64,000 nucleotides of DNA from Streptomyces abyssomicinicus (GTDB lineage: Bacteria; Actinomycetota; Actinomycetes; Streptomycetales; Streptomycetaceae). The notes beneath the pieces are model-generated. The model saw only the letters and a program-made list of their open reading frames with translations. It made no database searches and was not told the DNA's origin. Position 1 is the stretch's first letter, and each line of letters starts with the position of its first letter. Shown in pieces: positions 15,768 through 24,312 of this stretch. The stretch is from positions 1 through 64,000 of the forward strand of contig NZ_BBZI01000006.1 of assembly GCF_008974245.1 (NCBI RefSeq). Direction: 5' to 3'. A program made the translations under genes and the position numbers.

Positions 15768-16882
15768 GGGCGGCGCCCTCGGCTGTAGAGGGGATGCCGC
15801 AGGCCTGCGGCCAGCCCGCTGCGGATGATCTGCTGGGCACGGCGTTCCTGTCCCGGGCGGACGGCCGCCGCGGTGTCGCGGAGCGCCTTCTCCGCGTCGT
15901 CCCGGGGCAGACGCCCGGCGGAGACGAGGCCTCCGAGGGTGTAGGCGGCCCGGTTGAGGGCGTCGGAGAACCCGGCGCCCTCGGATGCCTGCCCGCAGGC
16001 CCGCACAGGGGCCAGGACGGCCTCCAGAGTGCTTCCGATGCGCTTGGCGCCGCCTCCGGCCGCCAGGACCGCCTGCTGGGCCCTGGGCGGCACCGAGCGC
16101 GGCCCTGAGGGCTGCCGGGGCGTGGCGAGGTGCCCGGTGCGCTCGAGTTCCTGCGCGAGCCAGGCGGGGAGCGGGGCGGGGACGCGGGTGTCCCCGACGG
16201 GCGTGTAGGCGCCGTCACGGGTGACGGTCCCGGGGGCGACGATGTAGCCGCCGTGGCCACGGACGTCGACCTGCCAGGCGAGGGCACGGCCGGCGCTGGA
16301 GCCCGCGGAACTCTGCCAGCGGCGGCCGTCCGGGACCCGGTACCAGATGTGCATGCCGCCCGAGGGCGTGCGGACGCGCAGCGTGGTGACGTCCTCGGCG
16401 GGCGAGGGCCGGGAACGCAGCGCGGCGAGGACGGCGAGCGTGTGGAAGCCGCTGGACAGGCCGGTGAGGTCGACCTGCTCCCCGATCGGGATGCCCGGCA
16501 GCAGCCGGTCACGGGTCGGGGGTTCGGCGGCATGGGCGTCGACGTCGACGACGACCAGCCGGGCGGGACCGCAGGCGACTCCGACGCCGAAGTCCGGCCG
16601 GGCACCCCACCAGTCGTAGATGCGGGCGGGGTCGAGGGTTGCGGCGTGGAATCCGTGGCACCAGCGTCCCTGGGGGAGGCAAGGACACTCCGCCGGGGTG
16701 TGCGGGCGGGTGCGGCAGCTCGCGCAGTTGGCGGCGGGCGTCTTGCGGCCGGCGGACAGCGGGTGGACGGGCCAGCCCTGCTCGGCGCACCGGAGGGCGG
16801 TGCGGACGGCAGACTCGGCGACCGGGGGCCCAGAGGGCGACCCGGTTGAGTCGCTGCGAGAAAAACGCAGCTCAGCAGGCAT
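15764..16882 (-). CDS. Bifunctional DNA primase/polymerase (Prim-Pol)
   Basis: A protein of 372 residues with Prim-Pol motifs: VVVDVDAHA (metal-binding acids), RVRTPSGGMHIWYRV and VDVRGHGGYIVAPGTV. A Cys-containing segment (NCASC...CPCLPQGRWCHGF) near residues 52-76 may bind zinc. ATG 16882 follows GGGGGA. The first iterons of the putative origin begin 16 bases upstream of the start, so replication proteins binding the iterons could also repress this promoter. It is the first gene of the minus-strand replication operon. Confidence 0.9.
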   Translation of the reverse strand: MPAELRFSRSDSTGSPSGPPVAESAVRTALRCAEQGWPVHPLSAGRKTPAANCASCRTRPHTPAECPCLPQGRWCHGFHAATLDPARIYDWWGARPDFGVGVACGPARLVVVDVDAHAAEPPTRDRLLPGIPIGEQVDLTGLSSGFHTLAVLAALRSRPSPAEDVTTLRVRTPSGGMHIWYRVPDGRRWQSSAGSSAGRALAWQVDVRGHGGYIVAPGTVTRDGAYTPVGDTRVPAPLPAWLAQELERTGHLATPRQPSGPRSVPPRAQQAVLAAGGGAKRIGSTLEAVLAPVRACGQASEGAGFSDALNRAAYTLGGLVSAGRLPRDDAEKALRDTAAAVRPGQERRAQQIIRSGLAAGLRHPLYSRGRRP

Positions 16883-16894
16883 CTGCGTCCCCCA

Positions 16895-17510
16895 TCAGCG
16901 ACCGAAGCGACTCAACGACGGACACAGCCTAGCGAAGAGTGGCGGTGGCTCCGCGTACCCCTGTGGAAACAGCGTCGGAGACGTGTCGAAGGGCCCTCGG
17001 AGACATCTGTGGAGCTGATGACGGGCATCGTCGCGCTCCGGTTCCCGGGCGTCGCGAACGGCAGCGACTGAAGGAAGAGCGAACAGCGACCGAAGCACTT
17101 CGGTCGCTGCTTCAGTCGCTCGACAAAACCGCAGGTCACAGGCTTGCCGCAGAGAAAACAGCGACTGAAGCGACTCAACCTCTCTATCTATCACGCACAC
17201 ACGCGCACGCACTAAGGGCTTATATACCCCGAAGTTTGGTCGCTTCGGTCGCTGCCCTTCAGTGAAACGCCCCCTGACCTGCGCTTTGTATGAGCGACTG
17301 AAGCAGCGACCGAAAGCCCTTCAGTCGCTGTTCTTCAGTCGCTGTGCGCCTCCGAGGGCCTCAGGAGGCCCTCTTCGCCCTCTGCGGGCTGATAAAAGCA
17401 GCGACCGAACGGCCGCGGCAGCGACTGAACACAGCGACCGAACGGGACGGGGCCCGCCCGCCCCCGCTGTGCTGGGGTTTTCCCCGAAGGAGCGTCGCTT
17501 CGGTCGCTGT
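16895..17510. repeat. Iteron array, putative replication origin
   Basis: Fifteen exact copies of GCGACYGAA occur in about 610 bases. Nine are on the + strand, starting at 16898, 17064, 17086, 17161, 17294, 17306, 17401, 17421 and 17434. Six are on the - strand (TTCRGTCGC), at 17099, 17111, 17244, 17320, 17334 and 17499. Near matches (GCGACTCAA, TTTGGTCGC) add to these. Many are preceded by CA and followed by G or C. Between them, 17178-17230 is relatively A+T-rich (CTCTCTATCTATCAC, GGGCTTATATACC). The array lies upstream of the Prim-Pol/helicase operon. No gene is called here. Confidence 0.8.
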
Positions 17511-17557
17511 CCGGCACCCCCTCGGGCCCCCGGTCCGGGCTGTCGGTCAGGCCAGTC

Positions 17558-18136
17558 ATGATGGGTGCCGTGGACTACAGCCTCGTGATCGCCGCCGCAC
17601 AGGCCGCCGGACCGTGCCCGGAGGGCCAGGAGGCCGACTGGGGCCGCCGTGTGCACTCCCTGACCGTGGACCTCCACATGCTCGCCCAGCAGGCCGCCCA
17701 GGACATCGCCCGCCTGGAGAGCGCCAAGCGCTTCGTCGCCTTCCTGGAAAAGGTGGAGATCGAGGAGACCAGCCGCCGGGGCCTGCTCACCCTGCGCTCC
17801 CCGGCAGGCGATGCCGAGCACATCCGCACCGAACAGCAGGAGACCGACCGCGGACGCCGCCTGATCGAACGGGCCCGTTCCCTCGAGGGCCGCTGGGTGC
17901 TCGTGTACCGCTACAACGAGGCCGCCGGCGCGGCCCGGAGCATCCGCATGCTCGCCCACCTCATGGATCTGGGCGAGGGCGCCCTCACGGTCAACCTGGC
18001 CAAGAAGATCCTCCTCGACGACACGGAGGGCTCCATCCCGCGCGCCCAGGCGGCATGGACGGCCGCGGGGCTCCCGGAGACCGGCAGCGTCACCGTGGAG
18101 CAGCTCCAGCGGGCCCGGGAGGAGATCACCCCGTGA
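17558..18136 (+). CDS. Hypothetical protein, plasmid backbone
   Basis: A protein of 192 residues (191 from ATG 17561). It is helical and charged, with KVEIEETSRRGLLTLRSP and LTVNLAKKILLDDTEGSIPRAQAAWTAAGL segments. No domain was recognised. No ribosome site is visible before the twin ATG, so it may be leaderless. It reads away from the iteron array, divergent to the primase operon, a common place for plasmid-specific accessory genes. Confidence 0.65.
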   Translation: MMGAVDYSLVIAAAQAAGPCPEGQEADWGRRVHSLTVDLHMLAQQAAQDIARLESAKRFVAFLEKVEIEETSRRGLLTLRSPAGDAEHIRTEQQETDRGRRLIERARSLEGRWVLVYRYNEAAGAARSIRMLAHLMDLGEGALTVNLAKKILLDDTEGSIPRAQAAWTAAGLPETGSVTVEQLQRAREEITP

Positions 18137-18188
18137 GGAGCCCCGCCCGGGCCTCTGCGGGCGTGTGAGGCCGTCACGTCGAAGCCGC

Positions 18189-18998
18189 TCAGGAGGGGTT
18201 CGCCACCAGAGCGGCGACCGCTTGCAGCGCGGCGAGTGCGTGGGGGTGGGTGGTGGGGGGCTGACCGATGGTGCGGTGGTGGTGCTGGAGGTGGCGGAGG
18301 GCGGCGGCGAGGTAGCGCTGGAGGCTCTCCTGCTGGATGGCGGTGGTGCAGTCGGTGAGGACGTAGGCGGCTTCGTCGAGCCAGAAGTCGGTGTCGTCGT
18401 CGGCGGTGAGGTGTTCGCGGTGATCGAGGAGGCGATGGGCGGCGGCGGCGACGAGGGGGTGGCGTTCGGTGGCGGCCTGGCGGCGTTGATGGGTGGCGCG
18501 TTCGCGTGCGGCGTGGCGGAGGCGGGCGGCGGCGAGGGCTTCGGGGGTGCGGCGGACGGGGCGGTCGTCGTCGGTGGCGTCGGTGAGGGCGGCGGCGGCC
18601 AGGCGTTGGGCCTTGTTGTAGGCGGCGGAGGGGGCGCGGACGGCGAGGGGGGTGGTGAGGTCGGCCCAGGTGGCGCCGGCGTCGCGGGCGGCGGTGACGG
18701 CGCGCATCTGGTGCAGGTCGGTCTGTTCGCGCAGGTGTTCCCATAGCAGGACGCGGGTGAGGGCGGCGCGGCGGCGGACCTCGGGTGCGGCCGCATCGAG
18801 TTGAGCCGCGTGGCGTTCGGTCCATTGCAGGGCGGCGTACAGCTCGGTGTCGTCCGGCATGGTGTCCGCGCCGCCGGCCGCCTCGTGCAGTGCCCGCAAC
18901 TCGCTGACCAGGGCGTTCGTGTTGACCTGGCCGATGCGCACGGGTGCCTTGCGCAAGGGTGCGGCGGCGTCGCGGGCGGTGTTCTTCTTCCTCGCCAT
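18189..18998 (-). CDS. Hypothetical Ala-rich helical protein, plasmid backbone
   Basis: A protein of 269 residues from ATG 18998. It is strongly helical and rich in Ala, Arg and His; its coding strand is CGC/GCC-rich, which creates long open frames on all strands. A basic N-terminus (MARKKNTARD) is followed by repeated helical segments such as TRVLLWEHLREQTDLHQMRAV and SLQRYLAAALRHLQHHH. I see no enzymatic motif. It is convergent with the gene at 17558. Confidence 0.6.
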   Translation of the reverse strand: MARKKNTARDAAAPLRKAPVRIGQVNTNALVSELRALHEAAGGADTMPDDTELYAALQWTERHAAQLDAAAPEVRRRAALTRVLLWEHLREQTDLHQMRAVTAARDAGATWADLTTPLAVRAPSAAYNKAQRLAAAALTDATDDDRPVRRTPEALAAARLRHAARERATHQRRQAATERHPLVAAAAHRLLDHREHLTADDDTDFWLDEAAYVLTDCTTAIQQESLQRYLAAALRHLQHHHRTIGQPPTTHPHALAALQAVAALVANPS

Positions 18999-19078
18999 GG
19001 TTGCTGATTGTGCCTCATCTGCTGGTTTCACATTCTGTGAATCTCCCTCGCCGGGTGGCCGACGGCGGGGGCTGGCGT

Positions 19079-19099
19079 CGGATAAGCTCTCCTTATCCG
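19079..19099. promoter_or_regulatory. Inverted repeat at the start of the recombinase operon
   Basis: CGGATAAG (19079-19086) and CTTATCCG (19092-19099) flank CTCTC. The dyad abuts ATG 19100, so it may be an operator overlapping the promoter of a leaderless transcript. Confidence 0.5.
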
Positions 19100-19528
19100 A
19101 TGTCAGAAACCGTGGCCCGACGAGGCCTTCGGAGCCACCCCCGGGAGCAGGAGAGCGATCCGTTGCTCGACGTGAGCGTCACCACGGCGGCCGGCCGCGA
19201 GGCGGTCGTCCACGCCGAGAGCCTCACCCCGCCCGCCGCCGCACTCGACGACGCCCTGCAGGCCGAACTCTTCGACTTTCTCCTCGAGCGGTTCCGGGCC
19301 TCGGCCGCACGGCCGGACCGCCGTCACTGCCCGACCCTGCTTACCGCCTGCCCGGACCCCGTGCTGAGCGTCGAGGACGACGGATGGATCTGGGCGGACG
19401 CGGCCGTGGTGTGCACCGAACCGGACTGCATCGCCCGAGCCAGGGCCTACGAGGCCCGGTTCGCTCACTCGAACGCGCCCCGGCTGCGCCGGTCGGTCGC
19501 CCAGGACCCGCCCGAGGAGCACCGATGA
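19100..19528 (+). CDS. Hypothetical protein co-transcribed with tyrosine recombinase
   Basis: A protein of 142 residues that I do not recognise. It has two pairs of His/Cys that could bind metal (RRHCPTLLTACPDP and VCTEPDCIARA) around a DDGWIWADAAVV core, giving a small zinc-ribbon-like look. The start at ATG 19100 is tentative and appears leaderless, directly after the GGATAAG dyad. Its stop overlaps the start of the recombinase (ATGA), so it may modulate that enzyme (inference). Confidence 0.6.
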   Translation: MSETVARRGLRSHPREQESDPLLDVSVTTAAGREAVVHAESLTPPAAALDDALQAELFDFLLERFRASAARPDRRHCPTLLTACPDPVLSVEDDGWIWADAAVVCTEPDCIARARAYEARFAHSNAPRLRRSVAQDPPEEHR

Positions 19529-20601
19529 CCACCACCCCTCTCGTCCCGGGCCCCGCCGGCCCCGGCGACGACCGTGCCGCCCTCCTGCGGCGGTGGGCCG
19601 CACGGCACGGTGTCGACACCGCCCGGCGTTTGGCGGAGGCGGAGGACCTGGCCGACGCGGTCGCCGTCGAGACCACCCCGGCCAACACCCGCGACACGTA
19701 TGCCAAGTCCTGGCGGGTGTGGGAGCGCTTCTGCGAGGCCGCCGGACTGCCGGCCGGCGAGGCCACCCGCGGCTCGCTGGTCGCCTTCGTGACCTGGATG
19801 CTCCGGGAGGGCCGCACCGACGCGTCCGGTTACGCGCCCACCTCCGCCTCCACGCACCTCGCCGGAGCCGTGACCGGCCTGCGGGCGCGCGGCCACGCGG
19901 TCAGCCGGGACGACCAGGCCGCCGCCCGCAAGGCCCTCGAGGGCCTCACCGTCCGGCTCCTCCAGCAGGGCGAACGCCGCGGCCGCGGCCAAGCCCCGGC
20001 CGCCACCGTCGCCGACCTGCGCGCCGTCGCCCGCGCCTGCCCCGACACCCTCGCCGGCCACCGCGACAAGGCCCTCGTCCTCACCTCCTTCCACTACGCC
20101 GCCCGCGCCCAGGACCCCGCCGGCCTGCTGGCCGCCGACGTCCGCCTCGAGTACCGCGGCCTGGTCGTCTCCGTCCTCACCGGCAAGACCAAACACACCG
20201 TGCGCGACGCCAAGATCCCCTACGCCGAGGACCCCGACCTCTGCCCCGTCCGCGCCTGGATCACCTACCGCCAGCGCCTCGCCGCGGAGGCCGACCCCCG
20301 CTGGAGCGCGCCCGACGCCCCGGCATTCCTCGGCATCGACCGCTGGGGCAACCCCACCGGCGGCCTCACCCCCGACTCCGTCACCCGCGCCGCCACCCGC
20401 ATCAGCGACCGCGCCGGTGTCCCCCTCACCTGGACCGGCCACAGCCTGCGCATCGGCCTCGCCACCACCGCCCGCGCCCACGGCAAGGACACCATCACCA
20501 TCGCCGACCAAGGCGGCTGGGCCCGCCACTCCCGCTCCCTCAACCGCTACATCCAACGCATCGACGGCTGGGACGACAACGCCGCCCAAGGCCTCGCCTG
20601 A
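19525..20601 (+). CDS. Tyrosine recombinase/integrase
   Basis: A protein of 358 residues. The N-terminal SAM-like core-binding domain spans about 40-140. Catalytic boxes are visible: the first Arg in HYAARAQDPAGLLAADV, the HSLRIG box (His-x-x-Arg), Trp in GGWARHS, and the nucleophile Tyr in LNRYIQ near the C-terminus. The C-terminal half fits an active site-specific recombinase. ATG 19525 overlaps the upstream stop codon and follows GAGGAG. It could resolve plasmid multimers, integrate the element or act in recombination of ends. No att core was identified nearby. Confidence 0.85.
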   Translation: MTTTPLVPGPAGPGDDRAALLRRWAARHGVDTARRLAEAEDLADAVAVETTPANTRDTYAKSWRVWERFCEAAGLPAGEATRGSLVAFVTWMLREGRTDASGYAPTSASTHLAGAVTGLRARGHAVSRDDQAAARKALEGLTVRLLQQGERRGRGQAPAATVADLRAVARACPDTLAGHRDKALVLTSFHYAARAQDPAGLLAADVRLEYRGLVVSVLTGKTKHTVRDAKIPYAEDPDLCPVRAWITYRQRLAAEADPRWSAPDAPAFLGIDRWGNPTGGLTPDSVTRAATRISDRAGVPLTWTGHSLRIGLATTARAHGKDTITIADQGGWARHSRSLNRYIQRIDGWDDNAAQGLA

Positions 20602-20612
20602 CAGGGGCCGCC

Positions 20613-20649
20613 GGCGCCGAGCCGTCCCTTCCGGGCGCTGCTCGGCGCC
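20613..20649 (+). terminator. Terminator after the recombinase gene
   Basis: GGCGCCGAGC (20613-20622) pairs with GCTCGGCGCC (20640-20649), followed by CTTTG. It lies 12 bases after the recombinase stop codon. Confidence 0.65.
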
Positions 20650-20719
20650 CTTTGACGTTCCGATGTTCCTCGAGTCCCGGCCGCGGCCCCGGTCACCTCC
20701 GGAGCGGGCCGGCCCCGGC

Positions 20720-21601
20720 CTACGGATGGTTCCTCGCGACGCCCTCGGCGGAGGACAGCCACTGAGCGGCGAGGTCGGTGACCATCGCTCCGCCGCGGTC
20801 GCTCAGGTGGATGTGATCGACGAACAGTTCGAGCCCGTTGTCGCGGGCAACCTCGTCCCAGCCGTTTCCGAGCAGGTAGTACTTGGCGGCCGCCCAGTAC
20901 GCCGTGCCGAAGCCGAAGTCGTAGGTGGGCCGGTGGCTCCTGTTCCGGAGATGGCCGGTGAAGCGCTCGTTCACGGGCACGTGGCCGACCGCTGTGCGGG
21001 TGGCGATCTCCTTGATCGCGGCGTTGTAGCCGCGGAGCCTGTGATTGATCTCGGAGTCGAGGTCCTCGCCGAGCGGCGGCAGGGACATCAGCGCGATGCG
21101 GGCGGAGGTCCCGCTCCTGATGCGCTCGATGATCGCGGTCAGGTTCTCCCGGTACTCCCCCAGGGGAACGCCGTCACGGACGTCGTTGGTACCGATGAGG
21201 AGGATGACCGCATCCGGGTCGCAGGCCACGACGTCGCTGTCGATCCGTTCGCGGAGGTCCGCGCTGGTGTTGCCGTTGTCGCCGGCGTTGACGAACGCGT
21301 ATCCGCGGAACTCGGGCCTCTCCCGCAGGTCGCCGACCCAGTCACGGCCGAGCGTGCCCTGCGTCATGCTCGCGCCGGCCGCGACGACCACCGGTCCGCC
21401 GCCCGCCGGGCGCCCGCCGGCACAGGCGTCGCCCGGCGGGTTGGAGGGCGCGCGCAGAAACGTCAGGTAGCCGACGCTGCCGGCGGCCCCCAGCACCGCC
21501 AGGGCCAGCGCGCACAGGGCGATGACGATCCACTTCCGCGCCGCCTGGCGCTCGAGGCGCCGTCCGTCGCTGCCAGGGATTCCTAAGACGGTGATACGCA
21601 T
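20720..21601 (-). CDS. Membrane-anchored SGNH/GDSL-type hydrolase
   Basis: A protein of 293 residues from ATG 21601. One N-terminal membrane segment (about residues 24-47, KWIVIALCALALAVLGAAG) places the enzyme outside the cell. SGNH blocks are visible: block I AAGASMTQG (Ser in GAS), Gly/Asn in GDNGNTS, IGTNDVRDG, and the C-terminal DHIHLSD with Asp and His. Such enzymes hydrolyse esters or act on cell-wall glycans and lipids; the substrate is unknown. It is divergent from the TetR gene at 21689, with two matching palindromes between them, and is the likely target of that repressor. Confidence 0.85.
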   Translation of the reverse strand: MRITVLGIPGSDGRRLERQAARKWIVIALCALALAVLGAAGSVGYLTFLRAPSNPPGDACAGGRPAGGGPVVVAAGASMTQGTLGRDWVGDLRERPEFRGYAFVNAGDNGNTSADLRERIDSDVVACDPDAVILLIGTNDVRDGVPLGEYRENLTAIIERIRSGTSARIALMSLPPLGEDLDSEINHRLRGYNAAIKEIATRTAVGHVPVNERFTGHLRNRSHRPTYDFGFGTAYWAAAKYYLLGNGWDEVARDNGLELFVDHIHLSDRGGAMVTDLAAQWLSSAEGVARNHP

Positions 21602-21617
21602 GCCGACCCTCCAGATG

Positions 21618-21661
21618 GGGTTAGTGAACACTAACCCGAGGGTGCGCTAGTGTTCACTAAC
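21618..21661. promoter_or_regulatory. Divergent promoter region with two TetR-type operators
   Basis: Site 1 (21618-21637) has arms GGGTTAGTG and CACTAACCC around AA. Site 2 (21648-21659) is TAGTG-TT-CACTA, extended on one side to CACTAACC. They lie between the SGNH hydrolase and TetR start codons and probably bind that TetR protein. Confidence 0.7.
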
Positions 21662-21688
21662 CTGTCAAGCGGGGGAGGATGGACGGCG

Positions 21689-22264
21689 ATGAGCACACGG
21701 GAGCGGATCCTCGACGCGGCTGCGGGCATCCTGCGCACCCGTGGCGTCGTGTACGCCACGACCAAGGAGATCGCGCAGGAGACGGGCGTCTCGGAGCCCA
21801 CGTTGTACAAGTACTTCGGGGACAAGGAGCGGCTGCTGCTCGCCGTCCTGGAGGAACGGCTGCCCGGCCTGTCGCGCCTCTCGGTCCGCCCGGGCGAGGG
21901 CGACGTCGAGGAGAACCTCGCCGAGCTCGCGCACGCGGTCCTGGACTTCTACCAGCGGTCGATCCCGATGCTGGGCGCGCTCCTGGCGGACCCGCAGCGC
22001 ATGGCGGCACACCGGGTGGCCATGAGCCGGCACGGCGGCGGCCCCGAGAAGGCGGTCGCCGGCTTCGCCTCCTACCTGCGGGCCGAGCAGGGCCTCGGGC
22101 GCATCGCCGAGGACGCGGACCCGGACGCGGCGGCGGCCCTGCTGATCGGCGCGTGCTTCCAGGAGGCGTTCCTGCGCTACTACGCCCATGGCCCGGAGGC
22201 TGACGCCGCTCCGCGTTCCCGCGCCGAGGCCCTCGCCCGAGCGGTTGTCAGACCACTGCGGTGA
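21689..22264 (+). CDS. TetR-family transcriptional regulator
   Basis: A protein of 191 residues. The N-terminal helix-turn-helix is typical (RERILDAAAGILRTRGV ... TGVSEPTLYKYFGDKERLL), followed by an all-helical ligand domain. ATG 21689 follows GGGGGAGG. The GTTAGTG..CACTAAC dyads upstream suggest it represses itself and the divergent hydrolase gene. The inducer is unknown. Confidence 0.9.
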   Translation: MSTRERILDAAAGILRTRGVVYATTKEIAQETGVSEPTLYKYFGDKERLLLAVLEERLPGLSRLSVRPGEGDVEENLAELAHAVLDFYQRSIPMLGALLADPQRMAAHRVAMSRHGGGPEKAVAGFASYLRAEQGLGRIAEDADPDAAAALLIGACFQEAFLRYYAHGPEADAAPRSRAEALARAVVRPLR

Positions 22265-22362
22265 CCCGCGTGCGTCGTCGCCGATCCGGTTCGCGGGCGC
22301 GGCGTGCCCAGGACCTCGTCCGCCGCACCCGCAGCGTCCGCCACGCCCGGCATACTGGTGAC

Positions 22363-22803
22363 ATGAGTGCGTCCCCGTCGTCCGCGTCACGCCCGCTGCC
22401 GCCCGTCACCGGCGGACCGGCCGGGCACGCCGACGATCTGCGCCTCTACCGGGAGAAGTTCCGCCGCCGTCTGCCCGCCTCCCTGGACGAGATGCACGGC
22501 CCCCGCGAAGGCGTCGTCGAGCCGCCGCTGACGGTGGTGTGGTCGGGGCTGCGGGCTTTCGACCTCGGAAACGAGCGGCAGCGGATGAGCCTGTACCGCG
22601 TGGTCCTCGCCGAGGGCATGCGCCACGACCTGTGCACCCTGCTCAACCGCGACCTGCTGCTGCAGCTGTGGCCCACGCTGCGCACCCTGGTCTCCTCGTC
22701 CGTGCGCGACGTGTGGGAGGACACCTTCGCCGAGCTGCGTGCCCTCACCCACCTGCCGCCGACCGCGCCGCCCCCGGTCCGCCGGCACCGGACGGCCGCG
22801 TGA
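22363..22803 (+). CDS. Small protein upstream of AbiEii-like toxin, possible antitoxin partner
   Basis: A protein of 146 residues with no clear domain. The C-terminal half is helical and charged (VVLAEGMRHDLCTLLNRDLLLQLWPTLRTL). It does not show the AbiEi winged-helix signature that I could recognise. The start at ATG 22363 looks leaderless, with CATACT about 6 bases upstream. Its TGA overlaps the GTG of the nucleotidyltransferase gene, the spacing seen in bicistronic toxin-antitoxin pairs. The antitoxin role is inferred from position. Confidence 0.6.
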   Translation: MSASPSSASRPLPPVTGGPAGHADDLRLYREKFRRRLPASLDEMHGPREGVVEPPLTVVWSGLRAFDLGNERQRMSLYRVVLAEGMRHDLCTLLNRDLLLQLWPTLRTLVSSSVRDVWEDTFAELRALTHLPPTAPPPVRRHRTAA

Positions 22804-23465
22804 AACTGCCCGACCTGCACGCCCGGCTCCTCGCCGACGTCCTGGCCCTCGGGTCCCCGTATCCGCTGGTGATCACCGGGGGATACGGCGTCCAGGCCCA
22901 CGAGCTCCTCGCCCGCCCCAGCCAGGACGTCGACGTCGCCACCGAGAACCCGGCCCCGATGGGCGACATCGTCCACAGCCTCGCCGAGGGCCTCACCGCA
23001 CGCGGCTGGCGCATCGAGGTGATCGAGATCGCCCCGCTCTCCGCCCGCCTCACCGCTACCGGCGCCGACGGGCAGGAGTGCGAGGTCGACATCCTCAAGG
23101 AGTCCTTCACGCGGCCCCCGGCCGTCTGCGCCTACGGCCCGGTCCTCTCCGAACAGGACGTCGTCGGCACCAAGGTCCGCGCGCTGGCCGAACGGGGCGC
23201 GCCACGCGACGCCCTCGACGTCTTCGCCGCGTCCCGGCGCTGGACCACCGCCGACCTCGAACACTTCGGCCGCCTCCACGCCCGTGGCCGCTTCGACCTC
23301 GAGGAACTGCAGAGCCGCCTCACCGGCGTCGCCTGGCTCGACCCCCTCGAATTCGAGCAGTACGGAGCCGGGGAGGACATCGTCGACGCCCTCCTCGCCT
23401 GGGCCCAGCGGTGGGCCGACGACATCGGCCTCCGCCTGGCGCAGGACGACCTCGGCGACGACTGA
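22800..23465 (+). CDS. AbiEii/AbiGii-type nucleotidyltransferase (putative toxin)
   Basis: A protein of 221 residues starting at GTG 22800, which overlaps the upstream stop. The nucleotidyltransferase motif ITGGYGVQAHELLARPSQDVDVAT (GG, Arg and the Asp-x-Asp pair) is clear. A later acidic segment (CEVDILKE) supplies the third acidic residue, and a DVVGTKVRALAERGAPRDALDVFA segment is typical of DUF1814/AbiEii. Members act as nucleotidyltransferase toxins in type IV toxin-antitoxin or abortive-infection systems. Here the pair may stabilise the plasmid or defend against phage. Confidence 0.8.
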   Translation: MKLPDLHARLLADVLALGSPYPLVITGGYGVQAHELLARPSQDVDVATENPAPMGDIVHSLAEGLTARGWRIEVIEIAPLSARLTATGADGQECEVDILKESFTRPPAVCAYGPVLSEQDVVGTKVRALAERGAPRDALDVFAASRRWTTADLEHFGRLHARGRFDLEELQSRLTGVAWLDPLEFEQYGAGEDIVDALLAWAQRWADDIGLRLAQDDLGDD

Positions 23466-23547
23466 CGGGTGCCCGCCCTTCGCCCCGCCCGGCGCTGTTT
23501 GGCCTGCCCATGCCACCTTGGGCGCCTCTGGGATCTAGGATCCGCGC

Positions 23548-24285
23548 ATGGCGACACGACTTGTACAGATCAACATGAAGGCCCACGACGACTCCGCGCT
23601 CGGTCGGTTCTGGGCGGAGGTACTCGGGTGGGGTATCGACAGCGAAGAGCCCACTGTGACCAACCTCGAACCCGTGGGTTTCTCCTACCCCGACCCCGCG
23701 GCGGTCTGCATCGACATCGTGGCGCGTCCGGAACCGAAGAAGGTGAAGAACCGGGTCCACCTCGACCTGGCCACCACCTCGACCGCCCACCAGGCGGAAC
23801 TGGTGGCGCGTCTGAAGGGTCTTGGTGCGACGCTCGCCGACGTGGGTCAGGGCGACGTCCCCTGGACGGTCATGGCGGACCCGGAGGGCAACGAGTTCTG
23901 CGTCCTGGAGCCCCGCCCGATCCACCAGGACACCGGGCCGATCGCCGCGGTGGTGGTCGACTGCGCCGACCCCCGGGCGATGGCGCGGTTCTGGGGTGAG
24001 GCGATGGACTGGACGGTGCACGAGGTCTCCGACCGCCACGCGAGGATGCGTTCCGCCCAAGGCGTCGGTCCGTACCTGGAGTTCGTCCGTACCCCCGACA
24101 CCAAGGTCGTGTGGAACCGCGTGCACCTCGACGTCCGCCCCTACCCCGGTGACGACATCGCGGCGGAGGAGGCCCGGCTGCTCGCCCTGGGCGCCACCGA
24201 CCCCGGCGTCGACCGGTCCGCGATCCACTGGACGGTGCTGGCCGACCCGGAAGGCAACGAGTTCTGCCTCCTCGCCCCCCGCTGA
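23548..24285 (+). CDS. Tandem VOC (glyoxalase/bleomycin-resistance fold) protein
   Basis: A protein of 245 residues made of two similar VOC units. Unit one is about 1-118 and ends DVPWTVMADPEGNEFCVLEPR; unit two is about 125-245 and ends AIHWTVLADPEGNEFCLLAPR. The repeated W-T-V-x-A-D-P-E-G-N-E-F-C phrase marks the duplicated fold. The VOC superfamily includes dioxygenases, epimerases and drug-sequestering proteins, and the function cannot be assigned here. It is convergent with the ECF sigma gene. Confidence 0.85.
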   Translation: MATRLVQINMKAHDDSALGRFWAEVLGWGIDSEEPTVTNLEPVGFSYPDPAAVCIDIVARPEPKKVKNRVHLDLATTSTAHQAELVARLKGLGATLADVGQGDVPWTVMADPEGNEFCVLEPRPIHQDTGPIAAVVVDCADPRAMARFWGEAMDWTVHEVSDRHARMRSAQGVGPYLEFVRTPDTKVVWNRVHLDVRPYPGDDIAAEEARLLALGATDPGVDRSAIHWTVLADPEGNEFCLLAPR

Positions 24286-24312
24286 CTCGGAGCGGCGGCT
24301 CGGGCCGCGCGT

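Noticed and set aside
16895..17510. Possible CRISPR array
   Set aside because: Repeats are only 9-12 bases, occur in both orientations and have irregular spacing; no cas genes are present. Iterons fit better.
20720..22264. Insertion of the SGNH/TetR pair as a mobile element
   Set aside because: No transposase, flanking direct repeats or terminal inverted repeats were found.
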